The notes under the pieces are model-generated. The model was not told where the DNA came from, made no database searches, and saw only the letters and a list, made by a program, of their open reading frames with translations. A DNA stretch of 64,000 bases. Source: Micromonospora saelicesensis (lineage in GTDB: Bacteria; Actinomycetota; Actinomycetes; Mycobacteriales; Micromonosporaceae). This document shows, one piece after another, positions 15,109 to 23,683 of the stretch; the first letter of the stretch is position 1, and each line of letters starts with the position of its first letter. The stretch is taken from the NCBI RefSeq assembly GCF_900091575.1, contig NZ_FMCR01000001.1, positions 992,001 through 1,056,000 on the forward strand. The letters run 5' to 3'. The position numbers and the translations under genes are program-made.

Positions 15109-15876
15109 TCAGAGCACATCGCCGAGAACGGCGACGATCACCGGCACGAGTCCGGCGAGAATGAACGCCGGCAGGAAGCAGAGCCCCAGCGGCAGAACGA
15201 TGAGCACACCCGCCCGACGGGCCGATGCCTCGGCAGCGGTGGCCCGGTCGGCGCGCAGGTCGTCGGCGAGCCGGGTCAGTGCGCCGGCCAGGGCGGCACC
15301 ACTGTTGGCCGAACGCAACGCCGCCGCGGTCAGGCGCTCCGCGCCGGGCACGCCGTCCAGCGCGGACCATGCCTCCGCTGGGCCACCACCAAGCAGCAGC
15401 GTGCGGCCAACCCGGGCCAACCGGCCGGCGAGCGGTCCGTCCAGTGCCTCGGCGACGGCCAACACCGAGCGATCCACCGGTGCGCCCGCCCGCATCGCCG
15501 CAGCCAGCAGGTCAGCGGCGAGCGGTAGGTCTGCGGCCTCCTGCTGCCGCCGCCTACGCACAGCGGGCGACTCGATCCGCCGCAACAGGACATCGAGCAG
15601 CAACGCGGCCGGAAGAGCGCCGAGCAGCCCGAGCCAGCCCTCGACGACGACGGCCACGGCGAGCCCAGCCAGCACCGCCACGAGCCGGATCGCGTCCGGC
15701 CGCCGTCGCCTGGTTGAGCTGGCTTGGCTCGCCGAGCTGGGCCGGCCGGCGGGGCTGCGCTGGCCGGCCCAGCTGTGTGGGCTCCCCCAGCTGCGTGGGC
15801 TCGCCCAGCTGCGTTGGCTCCCAGAGCGGCGCTGGCCGGCGGCGCTGGGCTGGCCGGCGGGGCCGTGGGCCGTCAT
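15109..15876 (-). CDS. Type II secretion F-domain protein, TadC-like
   Basis: A 255-residue inner-membrane platform protein. The first about 55 residues are a low-complexity Ser/Trp/Pro/Arg segment made of 6-residue repeats (RSWAS-P, RSWGS-P). A membrane segment follows (AVLAGLAVAVVVEGWLGLLGALPAALLL), then the T2SSF cytoplasmic helices (LPLAADLLAAAMRAGAPVDRSVLAVAEAL) and two C-terminal membrane helices (GVLIVLPLGLCFLPAFILAGLVPVIVAVL). It pairs with TadB to form the pilus assembly platform driven by TadA. ATGA overlap with tadB. The repeat segment lies before the first membrane helix, so it is presumably cytoplasmic. Confidence 0.9.
   Translation of the reverse strand: MTAHGPAGQPSAAGQRRSGSQRSWASPRSWGSPHSWAGQRSPAGRPSSASQASSTRRRRPDAIRLVAVLAGLAVAVVVEGWLGLLGALPAALLLDVLLRRIESPAVRRRRQQEAADLPLAADLLAAAMRAGAPVDRSVLAVAEALDGPLAGRLARVGRTLLLGGGPAEAWSALDGVPGAERLTAAALRSANSGAALAGALTRLADDLRADRATAAEASARRAGVLIVLPLGLCFLPAFILAGLVPVIVAVLGDVL
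15770..15823. repeat. 18-bp tandem repeat inside the tadC 5' coding region
   Basis: Three consecutive 18-bp units (15770-15787, 15788-15805, 15806-15823) differ at a few positions and encode six-residue Ser/Trp/Pro repeats. Unit number could vary by slippage without changing frame. Confidence 0.7.
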
Positions 15877-17159
15877 CCGGCCCGCCCCGGTGTCGCGCCC
15901 AGCCGTTCCGCCCAGAGGAGGCCCACGACCTGGAGGGCGACCGCGACAATCGCGCTGGCGCCGCCGACGGTGCTGTGCAGGAGCACCGCCATCGGGTCGA
16001 CGCCGATGCCGTACCCCAGCCCGATCCCGCCAACCGGCAGGGCCGCCAGTAGCCAGGCCGTGGCCCGGGCACCGGCCGCCTGGGCCGCCGCCGCGGCCAG
16101 ACCCCGGTCGGTCGCCCGAGCGTCCGCCTCGATCCGCTCCAGAAGCTCCGCCAACGGCGCGCCGGTCCGGTCGGCCAACCGCACCGCCGCCGAGGTCAGC
16201 TGGCGTAGGCGGCTCGCCCCGTCACTCTCGACGGCCGCGACCTCGAGAACGTGTGGGACGGGCAGGCCGGCCCGCAAGTCCGCCGCGAGGCCGCAGAGCT
16301 GGTCCAGCCCACGTCGTCGGTTCCGCTCGGCGCTCCGGTTCACTCGCCAACGCAGCGCGGCACGCACGGCCAGCGTGCCGTACCCGGCCATCGCGACCGC
16401 GGCCACCGGACCGCCGACCACGGCACCCACACCGCCACCGAGCAGACCGACCACCGGCAGCACGCGGGCCGTCGATAGCGAGATGCGCGCCGACGGAGGC
16501 GTACCCGGCCTTCTGTCGGTCGGGCCGACGCGCCCGTGGGCGCGGCAATCGGCGATCGCGCACCCGGCGGACGCCGCCCCGGCGGACACGTCACCCCGAC
16601 AGCCGGCGTCCAGGTCGCCGCGCCCATCCGCGGTTGCCGGACCGGGGATGTCGTTCCGACCGGTTACGTCCACACCGCTGACACCGATCGTGACCGTGGC
16701 CGCCGATGCGCTCGGCCGTCGTTCGGCGTCGAGCATGGTGCGGTCCACCTCTGGGCGGGCGGTGCCCATCGGGCGTCGGGGATCCGGACGGGCCGGCGGG
16801 CGCGTCGGGCCCTCCGGACGCGTGAACCCGCCTGCCGCTCCCGGCCACCTCGGGCTGCGGCTGACGTCCCGGTCGGGCCAGCCGAGTGCCGTACGCCTTC
16901 CGTTGGCACCCGCAGTAGTTGCCGACTCGACCGGATGGCCCTTGCTCTGGGCAGCGCCGATGCTGTCGACCGGCCCGTCCGGCGTGCGACCGAGTTCCCT
17001 GATCCACTGCACCAGGGCGTCATCCGGATCGACGCCGCCGGCCCTCCGTCCCGGTGCCAGCACTCGACGTCGACGGGCCCGAATGCTCCGCATGGGCCAC
17101 GCCACCAGGGCAGCGGCGACCAGGAGCAGCGCCGCCACCAGCATCGTCTCGGCGGTCAT
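15873..17159 (-). CDS. Type II secretion F-domain protein, TadB-like, with long linker insertion
   Basis: A 428-residue protein. It has one N-terminal membrane helix (MLVAALLLVAAALVAW), then about 190 residues rich in Pro, Arg, Gly and Asp that look disordered (about 25-220). A second hydrophobic region (VVGLLGGGVGAVVGGPVAAVAM), the T2SSF helices (LDQLCGLAADLRAGLPVPHVLEV) and two C-terminal membrane segments follow. TadB proteins are usually near 300 residues, so the extra length is the linker. Together with TadC it forms the membrane platform. ATGA overlaps on both sides keep it locked in the operon. Confidence 0.88.
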   Translation of the reverse strand: MTAETMLVAALLLVAAALVAWPMRSIRARRRRVLAPGRRAGGVDPDDALVQWIRELGRTPDGPVDSIGAAQSKGHPVESATTAGANGRRTALGWPDRDVSRSPRWPGAAGGFTRPEGPTRPPARPDPRRPMGTARPEVDRTMLDAERRPSASAATVTIGVSGVDVTGRNDIPGPATADGRGDLDAGCRGDVSAGAASAGCAIADCRAHGRVGPTDRRPGTPPSARISLSTARVLPVVGLLGGGVGAVVGGPVAAVAMAGYGTLAVRAALRWRVNRSAERNRRRGLDQLCGLAADLRAGLPVPHVLEVAAVESDGASRLRQLTSAAVRLADRTGAPLAELLERIEADARATDRGLAAAAAQAAGARATAWLLAALPVGGIGLGYGIGVDPMAVLLHSTVGGASAIVAVALQVVGLLWAERLGATPGRAG

Positions 17160-18367
17160 GCCGGGCCCGCCGATCCGGGCCAGGGCTCGCTGAGGATGGG
17201 CGGCACCGCCACCCCACGCTCCCGCAGCAGCGCCCCGAGGGCGCGGGCGGCGAGCCCGAGCCCACTGCCGCGCACCCAGGCGGGCACCACGGTCACCATC
17301 CGTTCGGGCCCCTCGGGCAGCAGCAGGCAGACCGACTCCAGGACGCGACCCCGGTCGCTGCGCCGCACCTGGAACAGCACCTGCAACGCAGCGGCCACCT
17401 GGGCGTGCAGCGCGGCGCGAGGCAGCCCACCCAACATGCCCAGGGCCTCCAACCGGGCCGGCACGTCCGACGGTGTGTTGGCGTGCAGCGTGCCGGCGCC
17501 CCCGTCGTGGCCGGTGTTGAGCGCGGCCAGCAGATCGACCACCTCACCGCCCCGGCACTCCCCGACAACGAGCCGGTCCGGGCGCATCCGCAACGCCTGC
17601 CGGACCAGGTCCGCCAGGCTGACCACGCCCGTTCCCTCCACATTGGCGGTACGTGCCTGGAGCCCCACCACGTGCGGATGCCCCGGACGCAACTCGGCGG
17701 CGTCCTCCACCAGCACGATCCGTTCGGTGGCCGGCACCATCCCCAGCAGGGTGTTGAGCAGGGTCGTCTTGCCCGACCCGGTGCCCCCGGTCACCAGGTA
17801 CGCCAGGCGGGCCGCGACGACTGCGGCGAGCAGTGGTGCCAACGGTCGCGGCACGGTCCCCTGGCGCACCAACTCCTCGAGGGTGAACGGCCGGTGTCGG
17901 AAGGTCCGCAGCGACAGGTAGGGACCTTCCGTCGCCACCGGCGGCAGCACGGCGTGCAGTCGGGTGCCGTCGGGAAGCCGCGCGTCCGCGTACGGGGAGC
18001 CGTCGTCGAGCCGCCGCCCCGCGCTGGCGATCAGCCGCTGCGCCAACCGGCGCACGTCCTCCACCGAGCCCATCGGGACGGCGACCTGGTGCAGCCCCGA
18101 CCCGCGGTCGACCCAGACCCGGGCGCCGTTGACGAGGACATCGGTGACCTCCGGGTCGGCGAGCAGCGGCGCCAACGGCCCGGCGCCGACGAGGTCGTCG
18201 CGCACCCGGTCGGCGATCCGCAGCATGGCGGTGTCGCCGAGCACCGCGGCGGCGGGCTCGGCCCGTACCGCGGAGACGATGGCCGCCGCGGTGACCGGGG
18301 TGGTGGCGGCGGCGATCCGCTGCCGTACCCGGGCTGCGAGCGTGCCGTCCTCCGGCCCGGCGGTCAT
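17156..18367 (-). CDS. TadA/CpaF-type secretion ATPase
   Basis: A 403-residue hexameric ATPase that powers Flp pilus assembly. Walker A GGTGSGKTT is near residue 195, followed by an Asp-box-like IVLVEDAAELR, and the TLHANTPSD His-box region. The N-terminal domain (LADPEVTDVLVNGARVWVDRGSGL) is typical of CpaF. The ATG at 18367 overlaps the ssd stop. It lies between the CpaE-like Ssd and the platform proteins, as in Mycobacterium Rv3659c. Confidence 0.94.
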   Translation of the reverse strand: MTAGPEDGTLAARVRQRIAAATTPVTAAAIVSAVRAEPAAAVLGDTAMLRIADRVRDDLVGAGPLAPLLADPEVTDVLVNGARVWVDRGSGLHQVAVPMGSVEDVRRLAQRLIASAGRRLDDGSPYADARLPDGTRLHAVLPPVATEGPYLSLRTFRHRPFTLEELVRQGTVPRPLAPLLAAVVAARLAYLVTGGTGSGKTTLLNTLLGMVPATERIVLVEDAAELRPGHPHVVGLQARTANVEGTGVVSLADLVRQALRMRPDRLVVGECRGGEVVDLLAALNTGHDGGAGTLHANTPSDVPARLEALGMLGGLPRAALHAQVAAALQVLFQVRRSDRGRVLESVCLLLPEGPERMVTVVPAWVRGSGLGLAARALGALLRERGVAVPPILSEPWPGSAGPA

Positions 18368-19467
18368 GCCGCACCCGTAGCCGGCACGCCGGTGAGGTCG
18401 GTGACGATCCGTTGGCAGAGCGCGGCGAGTGGGCCCTTGCCCCCGGCGGCCGGCGCCTCGCCCCGTTCCAGCCCACGGCAGAGCCCCGGCTCGGGGCGCA
18501 GCGTGCCGGCCAGCGGGAGGCCCAGCGCGCGTGCCACCTCGGACGCCCGCAACCGCCCTGGCGCAGGCCCGCGCACCACCACCGACAGCGCGGCGCAGTG
18601 CGGGGCGGCCGCAGCCACCACCCGAGTGGCCGCAGCGGTGGCCCGCAACTCGGCCGGTACGACGACGAACGCCTGGTCGGCGGCTTGCAGGGCCACCACT
18701 GCCGCGTCGTCCAACTGTCGGGGCAGGTCGATCACCACGAAGTCCCGCCCGCGTCGGGCCGCGTCGACGGTCGCCGCCATGGCGGTCACCGGCAACGGCA
18801 GCATCTCGCCGCGGTCCCAGGAGAGCACCACGAGATCACCTCGGCTGGGCAGGGCCTGCACCAGCGCCGGGGCGTCCACCCGTCCGTCGGCGCTGGTGAG
18901 CGACGGCCAGCGCAGGCCTTCCAGCTGCTCCCAGCCCAGCACGAGGTCGAGGCCACCGCCGAGCGGGTCGGCGTCGACCAGGAGGGTGCGCAGCCGGGCC
19001 CGGGCGGCGGTCACCGCAAGACCACCGGCGAGCACACTCGCGCCCGCACCGCCCCGACCACCGAGGACCGCGACGACCCGGGCGCCGACGCCGGCCGGAC
19101 GGTCCGGGTCATGTTCGGCGAACCGGTCGACCAACCACGGCTCCGCGGCCGGCAGCGTGGCGACGTGCTCGGCCCCGATCAGCTCGGCGATCTGCCAGCC
19201 GGGGTCGAGCTGACCAGCCCGGCCGAGCAGCACCAGCCGGGGCCGCTGCGGCAATCGGGCGCGCAGGCAGGCCTGCGCCTGATCGGCGCCGAGCAGCACC
19301 AGGGGCGCGGGAAGCCACCGGGTGCGGGCAGCCGCTGGGTCGCGGGCGAGCTCCACCTCGGTCCCGCCCACGGCGGCGAGCCGGAGCACATCATCGAGCA
19401 GATCGTCGTCGCCGGTGACGACCAGCGGGAGCCGGCGGATCGGCGGAACCGTGGTACGGGGTGGCAT
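18364..19467 (-). CDS. ssd: Ssd/CpaE-like septum-site and pilus localisation ATPase
   Basis: A 367-residue MinD/ParA-superfamily protein. A receiver-like N-terminal region (LPLVVTGDDDLLDDVLRLAAVGG) is followed by a deviant Walker A region VLGGRGGAGAS in which the conserved Lys is absent, then TLLVDADPLGGGLDLVLG and VVIDLPRQLDD. This is the layout of CpaE and of mycobacterial Ssd (Rv3660c), which affects septum formation. The ATG at 19467 has a GGAGG site. It is the first gene of the tad operon. Without the signature Lys, nucleotide binding may be weak or altered. Confidence 0.88.
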   Translation of the reverse strand: MPPRTTVPPIRRLPLVVTGDDDLLDDVLRLAAVGGTEVELARDPAAARTRWLPAPLVLLGADQAQACLRARLPQRPRLVLLGRAGQLDPGWQIAELIGAEHVATLPAAEPWLVDRFAEHDPDRPAGVGARVVAVLGGRGGAGASVLAGGLAVTAARARLRTLLVDADPLGGGLDLVLGWEQLEGLRWPSLTSADGRVDAPALVQALPSRGDLVVLSWDRGEMLPLPVTAMAATVDAARRGRDFVVIDLPRQLDDAAVVALQAADQAFVVVPAELRATAAATRVVAAAAPHCAALSVVVRGPAPGRLRASEVARALGLPLAGTLRPEPGLCRGLERGEAPAAGGKGPLAALCQRIVTDLTGVPATGAA

Positions 19468-19548
19468 CGCGGCCTCCAGCGGTCGGGCTCTGGTATGCCG
19501 CCGACAGTGCTCGGAATCCGCCCCCCGGACCGTCCGGATGTGGTCGCC

Positions 19549-19576
19549 TGTGGACAACCTGGTGGGCTGTGGAAAA
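19549..19576 (-). promoter_or_regulatory. Pair of DnaA-box-like sites upstream of ssd/tad
   Basis: On the minus strand TTGTCCACA (19549-19557), which matches the high-GC actinobacterial DnaA box, is preceded by TTTTCCACA (19568-19576), a one-base variant, with 10 bp between. They lie about 80-110 bp upstream of ssd in its promoter region. Binding is inferred from the motif only. Confidence 0.35.
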
Positions 19577-19647
19577 CCCTTGCCGAGACAGTTGATCTGC
19601 TACAGGCACGGACAAATCCGCAGCTAGCGCCGCTGAGCCAATAACGG

Positions 19648-19676
19648 CGGGGCCGCTCCCGAAAGGAGCGGCCCCG
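19648..19676 (-). terminator. Terminator after the CU044_5270-family gene
   Basis: Exact 12-bp arms (19648-19659 and 19665-19676) with a CGAAA loop, 11 bp after the stop of the minus-strand gene at 19688. Confidence 0.88.
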
Positions 19677-19687
19677 CGAGTCGATGG

Positions 19688-20698
19688 TCAGCCGGGCTGA
19701 TTTGTCCAAGCGGCATCGAGGATCACCTGGTACGAGCTGATCCGCACGGGCGACAGCGTCAACAGCTCATGGGCGAGCAATTCGCCAGTCCTCGGATCGA
19801 AGACCAGAAGAGATTGCTGGTCGTGTTCGCGGTCGTCGAAGGTGACGGCGACTCCATTGCGGCCGGCACGGTCCGTGACCTGCCCGCGCCAGCGGAAGCC
19901 GGGCACGTCGGCGAGGACCCGCAGGACCGCCACTCGGGTCGCACGCGGCACGACGTACTGCCCGTAGAGCGTGCTGACCCACTTGCTCGCCGCCCCCGCG
20001 CCGTACTCGACCTTCAGCCGCTCCCGCAGCTCGGACGGGTCGGCCGAGGGCGGCGTGAGCTCCTCCGGCGACAGCGGAATGACCTTCGGTGCGGGGGTGC
20101 CGGTGGCTGCTGGTCGCCCCATGCTCTCGCGCTGCCAGTAGTCCCGAGACTCCTGGTCGGGGTACTGCGGCTCCAGTTGGGTCATGACCTGGTTACCGGT
20201 CCCGTCGGCGGCTCTCCAGATCTTCGTCTCGCTGGCGAAGGCCACGTGGTGGCGGCCGTCGGCAGAGGTCATCACCGGATCGCCCCACACCTTCGTGTGG
20301 TGATACATGTAGCGCCCGCTCTGGTGGTCGTACGCCGCGTCTTTGATCTTGTCGGCCAGCAGGCGCAGCTGCGGGCCGGCGGCCGGCGGATCCGCGTCGA
20401 ACTGGTACGCGACCGGCACGAGTACCAATCCCGCTGCCGCCGGCGGTTCGCCCGGAGTATCCGGTGCGGGCCCGCCGAACGGCTGGAGCACCGCCACGGC
20501 ACCGGCAGCGACAGCCAGAGTCCCGGCCGTCAGGACCAGCCGGCGGGTCGGGCGTACGCGACGACGCCCGGCCACCGTCTCGGTAGCGTCGGCGCGGTCG
20601 ATCAGTTCGCGCGCCGAGACCAGCGGTGGCCCGACGGCGGCGTTCCGGGCCGGGTCGGCCGGGCCGAGAAGAGTACGGGTTCGCTCTGCTCCGAACAT
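19688..20698 (-). CDS. CU044_5270-family membrane protein, sigma-factor partner
   Basis: A 336-residue protein with a cytosolic N terminus (about 50 residues with SARELIDRADATETVAGRRR), one membrane helix (RLVLTAGTLAVAAGAVAVL) and a large extracytoplasmic domain ending LLTLSPVRISSYQVILDAAWTNQPG. This is the topology of the actinobacterial CU044_5270 family, which is commonly encoded beside ECF sigma genes and may act like an anti-sigma factor. No zinc-finger motif is present. Its ATG overlaps the sigma stop in GTGATG. Function is inferred from position. Confidence 0.75.
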   Translation of the reverse strand: MFGAERTRTLLGPADPARNAAVGPPLVSARELIDRADATETVAGRRRVRPTRRLVLTAGTLAVAAGAVAVLQPFGGPAPDTPGEPPAAAGLVLVPVAYQFDADPPAAGPQLRLLADKIKDAAYDHQSGRYMYHHTKVWGDPVMTSADGRHHVAFASETKIWRAADGTGNQVMTQLEPQYPDQESRDYWQRESMGRPAATGTPAPKVIPLSPEELTPPSADPSELRERLKVEYGAGAASKWVSTLYGQYVVPRATRVAVLRVLADVPGFRWRGQVTDRAGRNGVAVTFDDREHDQQSLLVFDPRTGELLAHELLTLSPVRISSYQVILDAAWTNQPG

Positions 20699-21264
20699 CA
20701 CAGATCCTCTCGAATGGTCACCAAAACCGGGCTACGCCGGGTCTGCGCGGGCCGGTCCGACATCGCTGCGGCAAGACGGCGGCGGGCGCGATGCAGGCGC
20801 ACTGCGGCGGTCGCCCCGGTGCAACCGAGAACCTTGGCCGCCTCGGACACCGTCAGCTCCTCCCAGCCGACCAGCCGGAGGATTTCCTGGTCGAGGTCAT
20901 TGAGGTTGGCCAGAGCAGTCCGGATGTCGGCGACCCCGACGCTCGTGTCGGCACCCGACGATCCGGCCAGTCGCTCGAGGTCGACATCGGTGATCGAAAG
21001 GAGGTCCGGTGCGGCGCGTCGCGACCGCCACTGGTTCGCGAGAAGGCGCCGGGCCACCCCGTACAGCCAGGGCAGGCTGCGCTCCGGCACCTCGGCCCGG
21101 CGACGCCAGGCGACGACGAAGACCTCCTGCGCAAGCTCCGCGGACGCATCCCGGTCAGCGAGCCGGCGCAGGCCGTATCGGACGATGTGCTCGTACTCGG
21201 CGGCGTAGAGACTGGTGAACCAGCCCTCGTCCCGCTTCTTCGGTGGACCCACCCGAACCCCCAT
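20698..21264 (-). CDS. ECF-type RNA polymerase sigma factor
   Basis: About 188 residues. Region 2 is WFTSLYAAEYEHIVRYGLRRL, then DASAELAQEVFVVAWRR and LPWLYGVARRLLANQWRSRR. Region 4 is LNDLDQEILRLVGWEELTVSEAAKVLGCTGATAAVRLHRARRRL with a clear helix-turn-helix. The start is uncertain: ATG 21264 is used here, with an in-frame GTG at 21282 as alternative; upstream open frame is not sigma-like. It is followed by a membrane partner and preceded by the serine hydrolase in the same direction. No target promoter motif could be derived. Confidence 0.88.
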   Translation of the reverse strand: MGVRVGPPKKRDEGWFTSLYAAEYEHIVRYGLRRLADRDASAELAQEVFVVAWRRRAEVPERSLPWLYGVARRLLANQWRSRRAAPDLLSITDVDLERLAGSSGADTSVGVADIRTALANLNDLDQEILRLVGWEELTVSEAAKVLGCTGATAAVRLHRARRRLAAAMSDRPAQTRRSPVLVTIREDL

Positions 21265-21362
21265 TGCCTCGGCGACTCTCACAGTGGCTTGTGTCGCTGA
21301 GGGCCCCGGGATTACCGCGCGGCCGAGGGCGGGCGCCGCCCACCGGGCAACGAACGCTGCGG

Positions 21363-22553
21363 TCAGTCGTCGATCGCCTGGTAGACAGTGGTCCAGAAGT
21401 CGTGCCACATCGGCAACCGCTGGTCGCCCGCGTGCGCCCGCTGCATGAACACGATCGTGGTCAGGTCCTCGGCGGGGTCGTTGTACCAGGCGGTGCCGTA
21501 GAAGCCGGGCCATCCGTAGCTGCCGACCGAGGGCCCGAGATGCGTACGGCGGGTCCGGACCGACATTCCGAAACCCCAGCCAATGGCGTCGAAGTATCCG
21601 GGCCAGAACCCGGAGATGGCCTTCTGCGTCGGGGTCAGGTGATCGCTCGTCATCAGCGTCACCGCCGGCCGCGACAGCACCCGCTCGCCGCCGTGGGCGC
21701 CGCCGGCGAGCAGCGCCGAGGCGAAGGCGAGGTAGTCCTGGGCGGTCGAGACGAGCCCGCCGCCTCCGGACTCGAACATCCGCGGTCGACTGAACCGCCC
21801 GTCGGGGGCGTCCTCGACAACCGGCTCGCCGCTGGCGGCGTTGTCCTGCTCGTACGCCGTCGCGAACCGGCCGATGCTCTCGCTACCCACGTTGAAGGCG
21901 GTGTCGACCATTCCCAGCGGCTTGCAGACCCGCTCACGCACGGCATCCCCGAAGGACATGCCGGTGGCCCGGGCGATGAGTACGCCGGTGACGTTGGCGG
22001 CGGTGTCGTACATCCAGCGCTCACCCGGCTGGTGGACGAGCGGAAGGTCACCGAGCTGGCGGATCCATTCGTCCGGCGACTGATATTCGAGTGCGTCCAG
22101 CGCGTCGGCGATCGGGACCGTTCCGGGCTCGGCGGGGACCATGCCGGTGCCAAGGGTGCCGTCCAGGACGTCCCGCAGCGTTATCGGGCGTTCCGCCGGG
22201 ACGGTGTCGTCCAGCGGGCCGTGGGGGTCGGCGAGCACTGTCATGTCCGCCAACTCCGGGAGGAGATCGTCGACCGGATCGTCGAGGCGGAGGGTGCAGT
22301 CCTCGACGAGGGTCATCGCACACGCGGCGACGATCGGCTTCGACATCGAGCCCAGGCGACAGATCGTGTCGACCGCCATCGGCGTCTGCGACCCGGGACC
22401 CTCGAACGCGAGATGACCCGTTGCCTCGACGTGCACCTCGCCGTGGCGGGCGAGGACGACCACCATGCCCGGGACGAAGCCGGACTCGACGCGGTGCTCG
22501 AGAAACCCTTGCAGCCGGGCCAGCCGTTTCGACGAGAAGCCACCACCAGCCAC
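21363..22553 (-). CDS. Serine hydrolase of the beta-lactamase / class C esterase superfamily
   Basis: A 396-residue protein with the S-x-x-K motif in CRLGSMSKPIVAACAM (near residue 70), the second-motif Tyr in WMYDTAANV, and a third-motif-like GWPGFYGTAWYN where KTG would be. This is typical of family VIII esterases and DD-peptidase-like hydrolases rather than true beta-lactamases. No signal peptide is visible, so it is probably cytosolic. The GTG at 22553 follows GAGGA. It is upstream of the sigma gene by about 100 bp in the same direction and may be in its operon. Confidence 0.88.
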   Translation of the reverse strand: MAGGGFSSKRLARLQGFLEHRVESGFVPGMVVVLARHGEVHVEATGHLAFEGPGSQTPMAVDTICRLGSMSKPIVAACAMTLVEDCTLRLDDPVDDLLPELADMTVLADPHGPLDDTVPAERPITLRDVLDGTLGTGMVPAEPGTVPIADALDALEYQSPDEWIRQLGDLPLVHQPGERWMYDTAANVTGVLIARATGMSFGDAVRERVCKPLGMVDTAFNVGSESIGRFATAYEQDNAASGEPVVEDAPDGRFSRPRMFESGGGGLVSTAQDYLAFASALLAGGAHGGERVLSRPAVTLMTSDHLTPTQKAISGFWPGYFDAIGWGFGMSVRTRRTHLGPSVGSYGWPGFYGTAWYNDPAEDLTTIVFMQRAHAGDQRLPMWHDFWTTVYQAIDD

Positions 22554-22755
22554 GTTTTTCCTCCTCAGCTCGTCCCGTTTGGCAAATTACACGGCAGGCG
22601 GCGGTCGCACCGTCCGCGACGAGGCGGGAAGGAAACCCGCCCGAGCAGTACGCGCCCCTCGATCAACCAGCTACTGACACCCGGCGAGCTGGAGGTGAAG
22701 ACCAACTGGTCACTGGTGAGCGACAGTGACAGCACCGCGCTGGCAGGCTGGGGGC

Positions 22756-23391
22756 ATGGTGTTCGCCGATGATCAAGAACTGGGTAGGGCGATCGGGAAC
22801 GCCGACTCGGCTACCTGGTCGGTTCGCGCCGCAGCCGGACGGCACCTCGCGAATTCTCGCGAGATCGACGAGGTAGCGGACGTCCTCCACCGCCTTCTCC
22901 TCGATCCCCATGACACTGCGGTGACCTGGCAAACGGCCGAGGCACTGCTGGAACGCAAAGACGCCGCGGGCCTACGCCTTGTGCTGTCAGCCCGTAGCAA
23001 TGCCGCCGTCGAAGCCACTGCCGAAGAGCTACAGGCTGTCCTGGACTGCAACCCTGACTGGATGACGGCCGAGGGTGCGGGCCGTCTGACCAAGCACCTT
23101 CGGGAGCTGACAATTGATGAAGACGCCCAGGTGCGCGACGAGGCCCCGAAGGATTCTCGGGCCCCTGCAACCCGAATAGACAGGAAATGGGCCGGCGTGC
23201 GAGCCGTACCGGCGCCCGCCGTTGCTGACCGGGGAGACACGCGTTCACCGGGGCCGGAAGCGCTCCCGGGAAAGGGACGACCCCCGTCGGGGGGATGCGG
23301 ACCCAACCTGTCGACTGCTGTCGAGCGATGGCGGCGGAAGTCGGCGAGCAGGTGCCGGCCGTCCTTATTCGACGATCGCAACCAACCCTGA
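22756..23391 (+). CDS. Helical (HEAT-like) protein of unknown function, 3' end running into a repeat
   Basis: The first about 130 residues (MVFADDQELGRAIGNADSATWSVRAAAGRHL, then VADVLHRLLLDPHDTAVTWQTAEALLERKDAAGLRLVLSA) have the alternating amphipathic helices of HEAT-like repeats, with the W-S-V-R-x-x-A-A motif common in them. After about residue 140 the frame enters the att-like repeat at 23232-23295 and becomes low-complexity. The original C terminus may therefore have been replaced when the neighbouring segment was inserted. Function unknown; an immunity or scaffold role is possible but unsupported. Confidence 0.5.
   Translation: MVFADDQELGRAIGNADSATWSVRAAAGRHLANSREIDEVADVLHRLLLDPHDTAVTWQTAEALLERKDAAGLRLVLSARSNAAVEATAEELQAVLDCNPDWMTAEGAGRLTKHLRELTIDEDAQVRDEAPKDSRAPATRIDRKWAGVRAVPAPAVADRGDTRSPGPEALPGKGRPPSGGCGPNLSTAVERWRRKSASRCRPSLFDDRNQP
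23232..23295. repeat. Direct repeat copy A: duplicate of the 3' end of the 6C RNA gene (attachment-site candidate)
   Basis: This 64-bp stretch matches 25229-25291. The last 44 bp (23252-23295 and 25248-25291) are identical; the first 19-20 bp carry a few mismatches and a 1-bp indel. In copy B the last 20 bp form one arm and the loop of the terminal hairpin of the 6C RNA; in copy A the other arm is missing. The two copies are in the same orientation and bracket 1.93 kb. Confidence 0.9.
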
Positions 23392-23471
23392 TCGAGGCGT
23401 TCGCTGCCTTCTTGCTGCCTCGCCGCCGGGTGCTCCTGGCCGCCTCAACCGGCTCGGCGCGGTACATCTAG
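23328..23471 (+). CDS. Possible small ORF of the inserted segment
   Basis: A 47-residue frame, MAAEVGEQVPAVLIRRSQPT then LIEAFAAFLLPRRRVLLAAS, ending TAG. A second frame begins at a GTG that shares the G of that stop (TAGTG). Overlapped starts like this occur in real operons, but no family or Shine-Dalgarno sequence supports it. It may be a decayed fragment. Confidence 0.2.
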   Translation: MAAEVGEQVPAVLIRRSQPTLIEAFAAFLLPRRRVLLAASTGSARYI

Positions 23472-23683
23472 TGGAGGACATACGCCGACACCGCCGCGCG
23501 TGGATCGTCGCTGGCGAGCGGCTGCACCCGGGCGAGTACGCCCGCCGGTGGCCCGCCGTCGCGCTGGCGTTCGCCGTGCTGTGCGGCACCAAGCTCAACG
23601 CACCCCTCTGCCCCAGGGTGTCGGCGCATCACCACCTACTGCGGCGTGCCCAGCAATTCCGTTTTGACGCCGCGGCGGATTAG
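23471..23683 (+). pseudogene. Possible remnant ORF of the inserted segment
   Basis: A 70-residue frame from GTG 23471: VEDIRRHRRAWIVAGERLHP, then GEYARRWPAVALAFAVLCGTKLNAPLCP. The first 45 residues look protein-like; the rest overlaps the DUF4396 gene end by 48 bp. I do not recognise it. It is probably a truncated gene of a mobile element. Confidence 0.25.

Noticed and set aside
18364..19467. Plasmid-type ParA or MinD
   Set aside because: Position at the head of the tad operon, the receiver-like N terminus and the deviant Walker A region fit Ssd/CpaE instead.
21363..22553. True beta-lactamase resistance gene
   Set aside because: It has S-x-x-K but no signal peptide and no K-T-G; it fits esterase/DD-peptidase-like hydrolases better.
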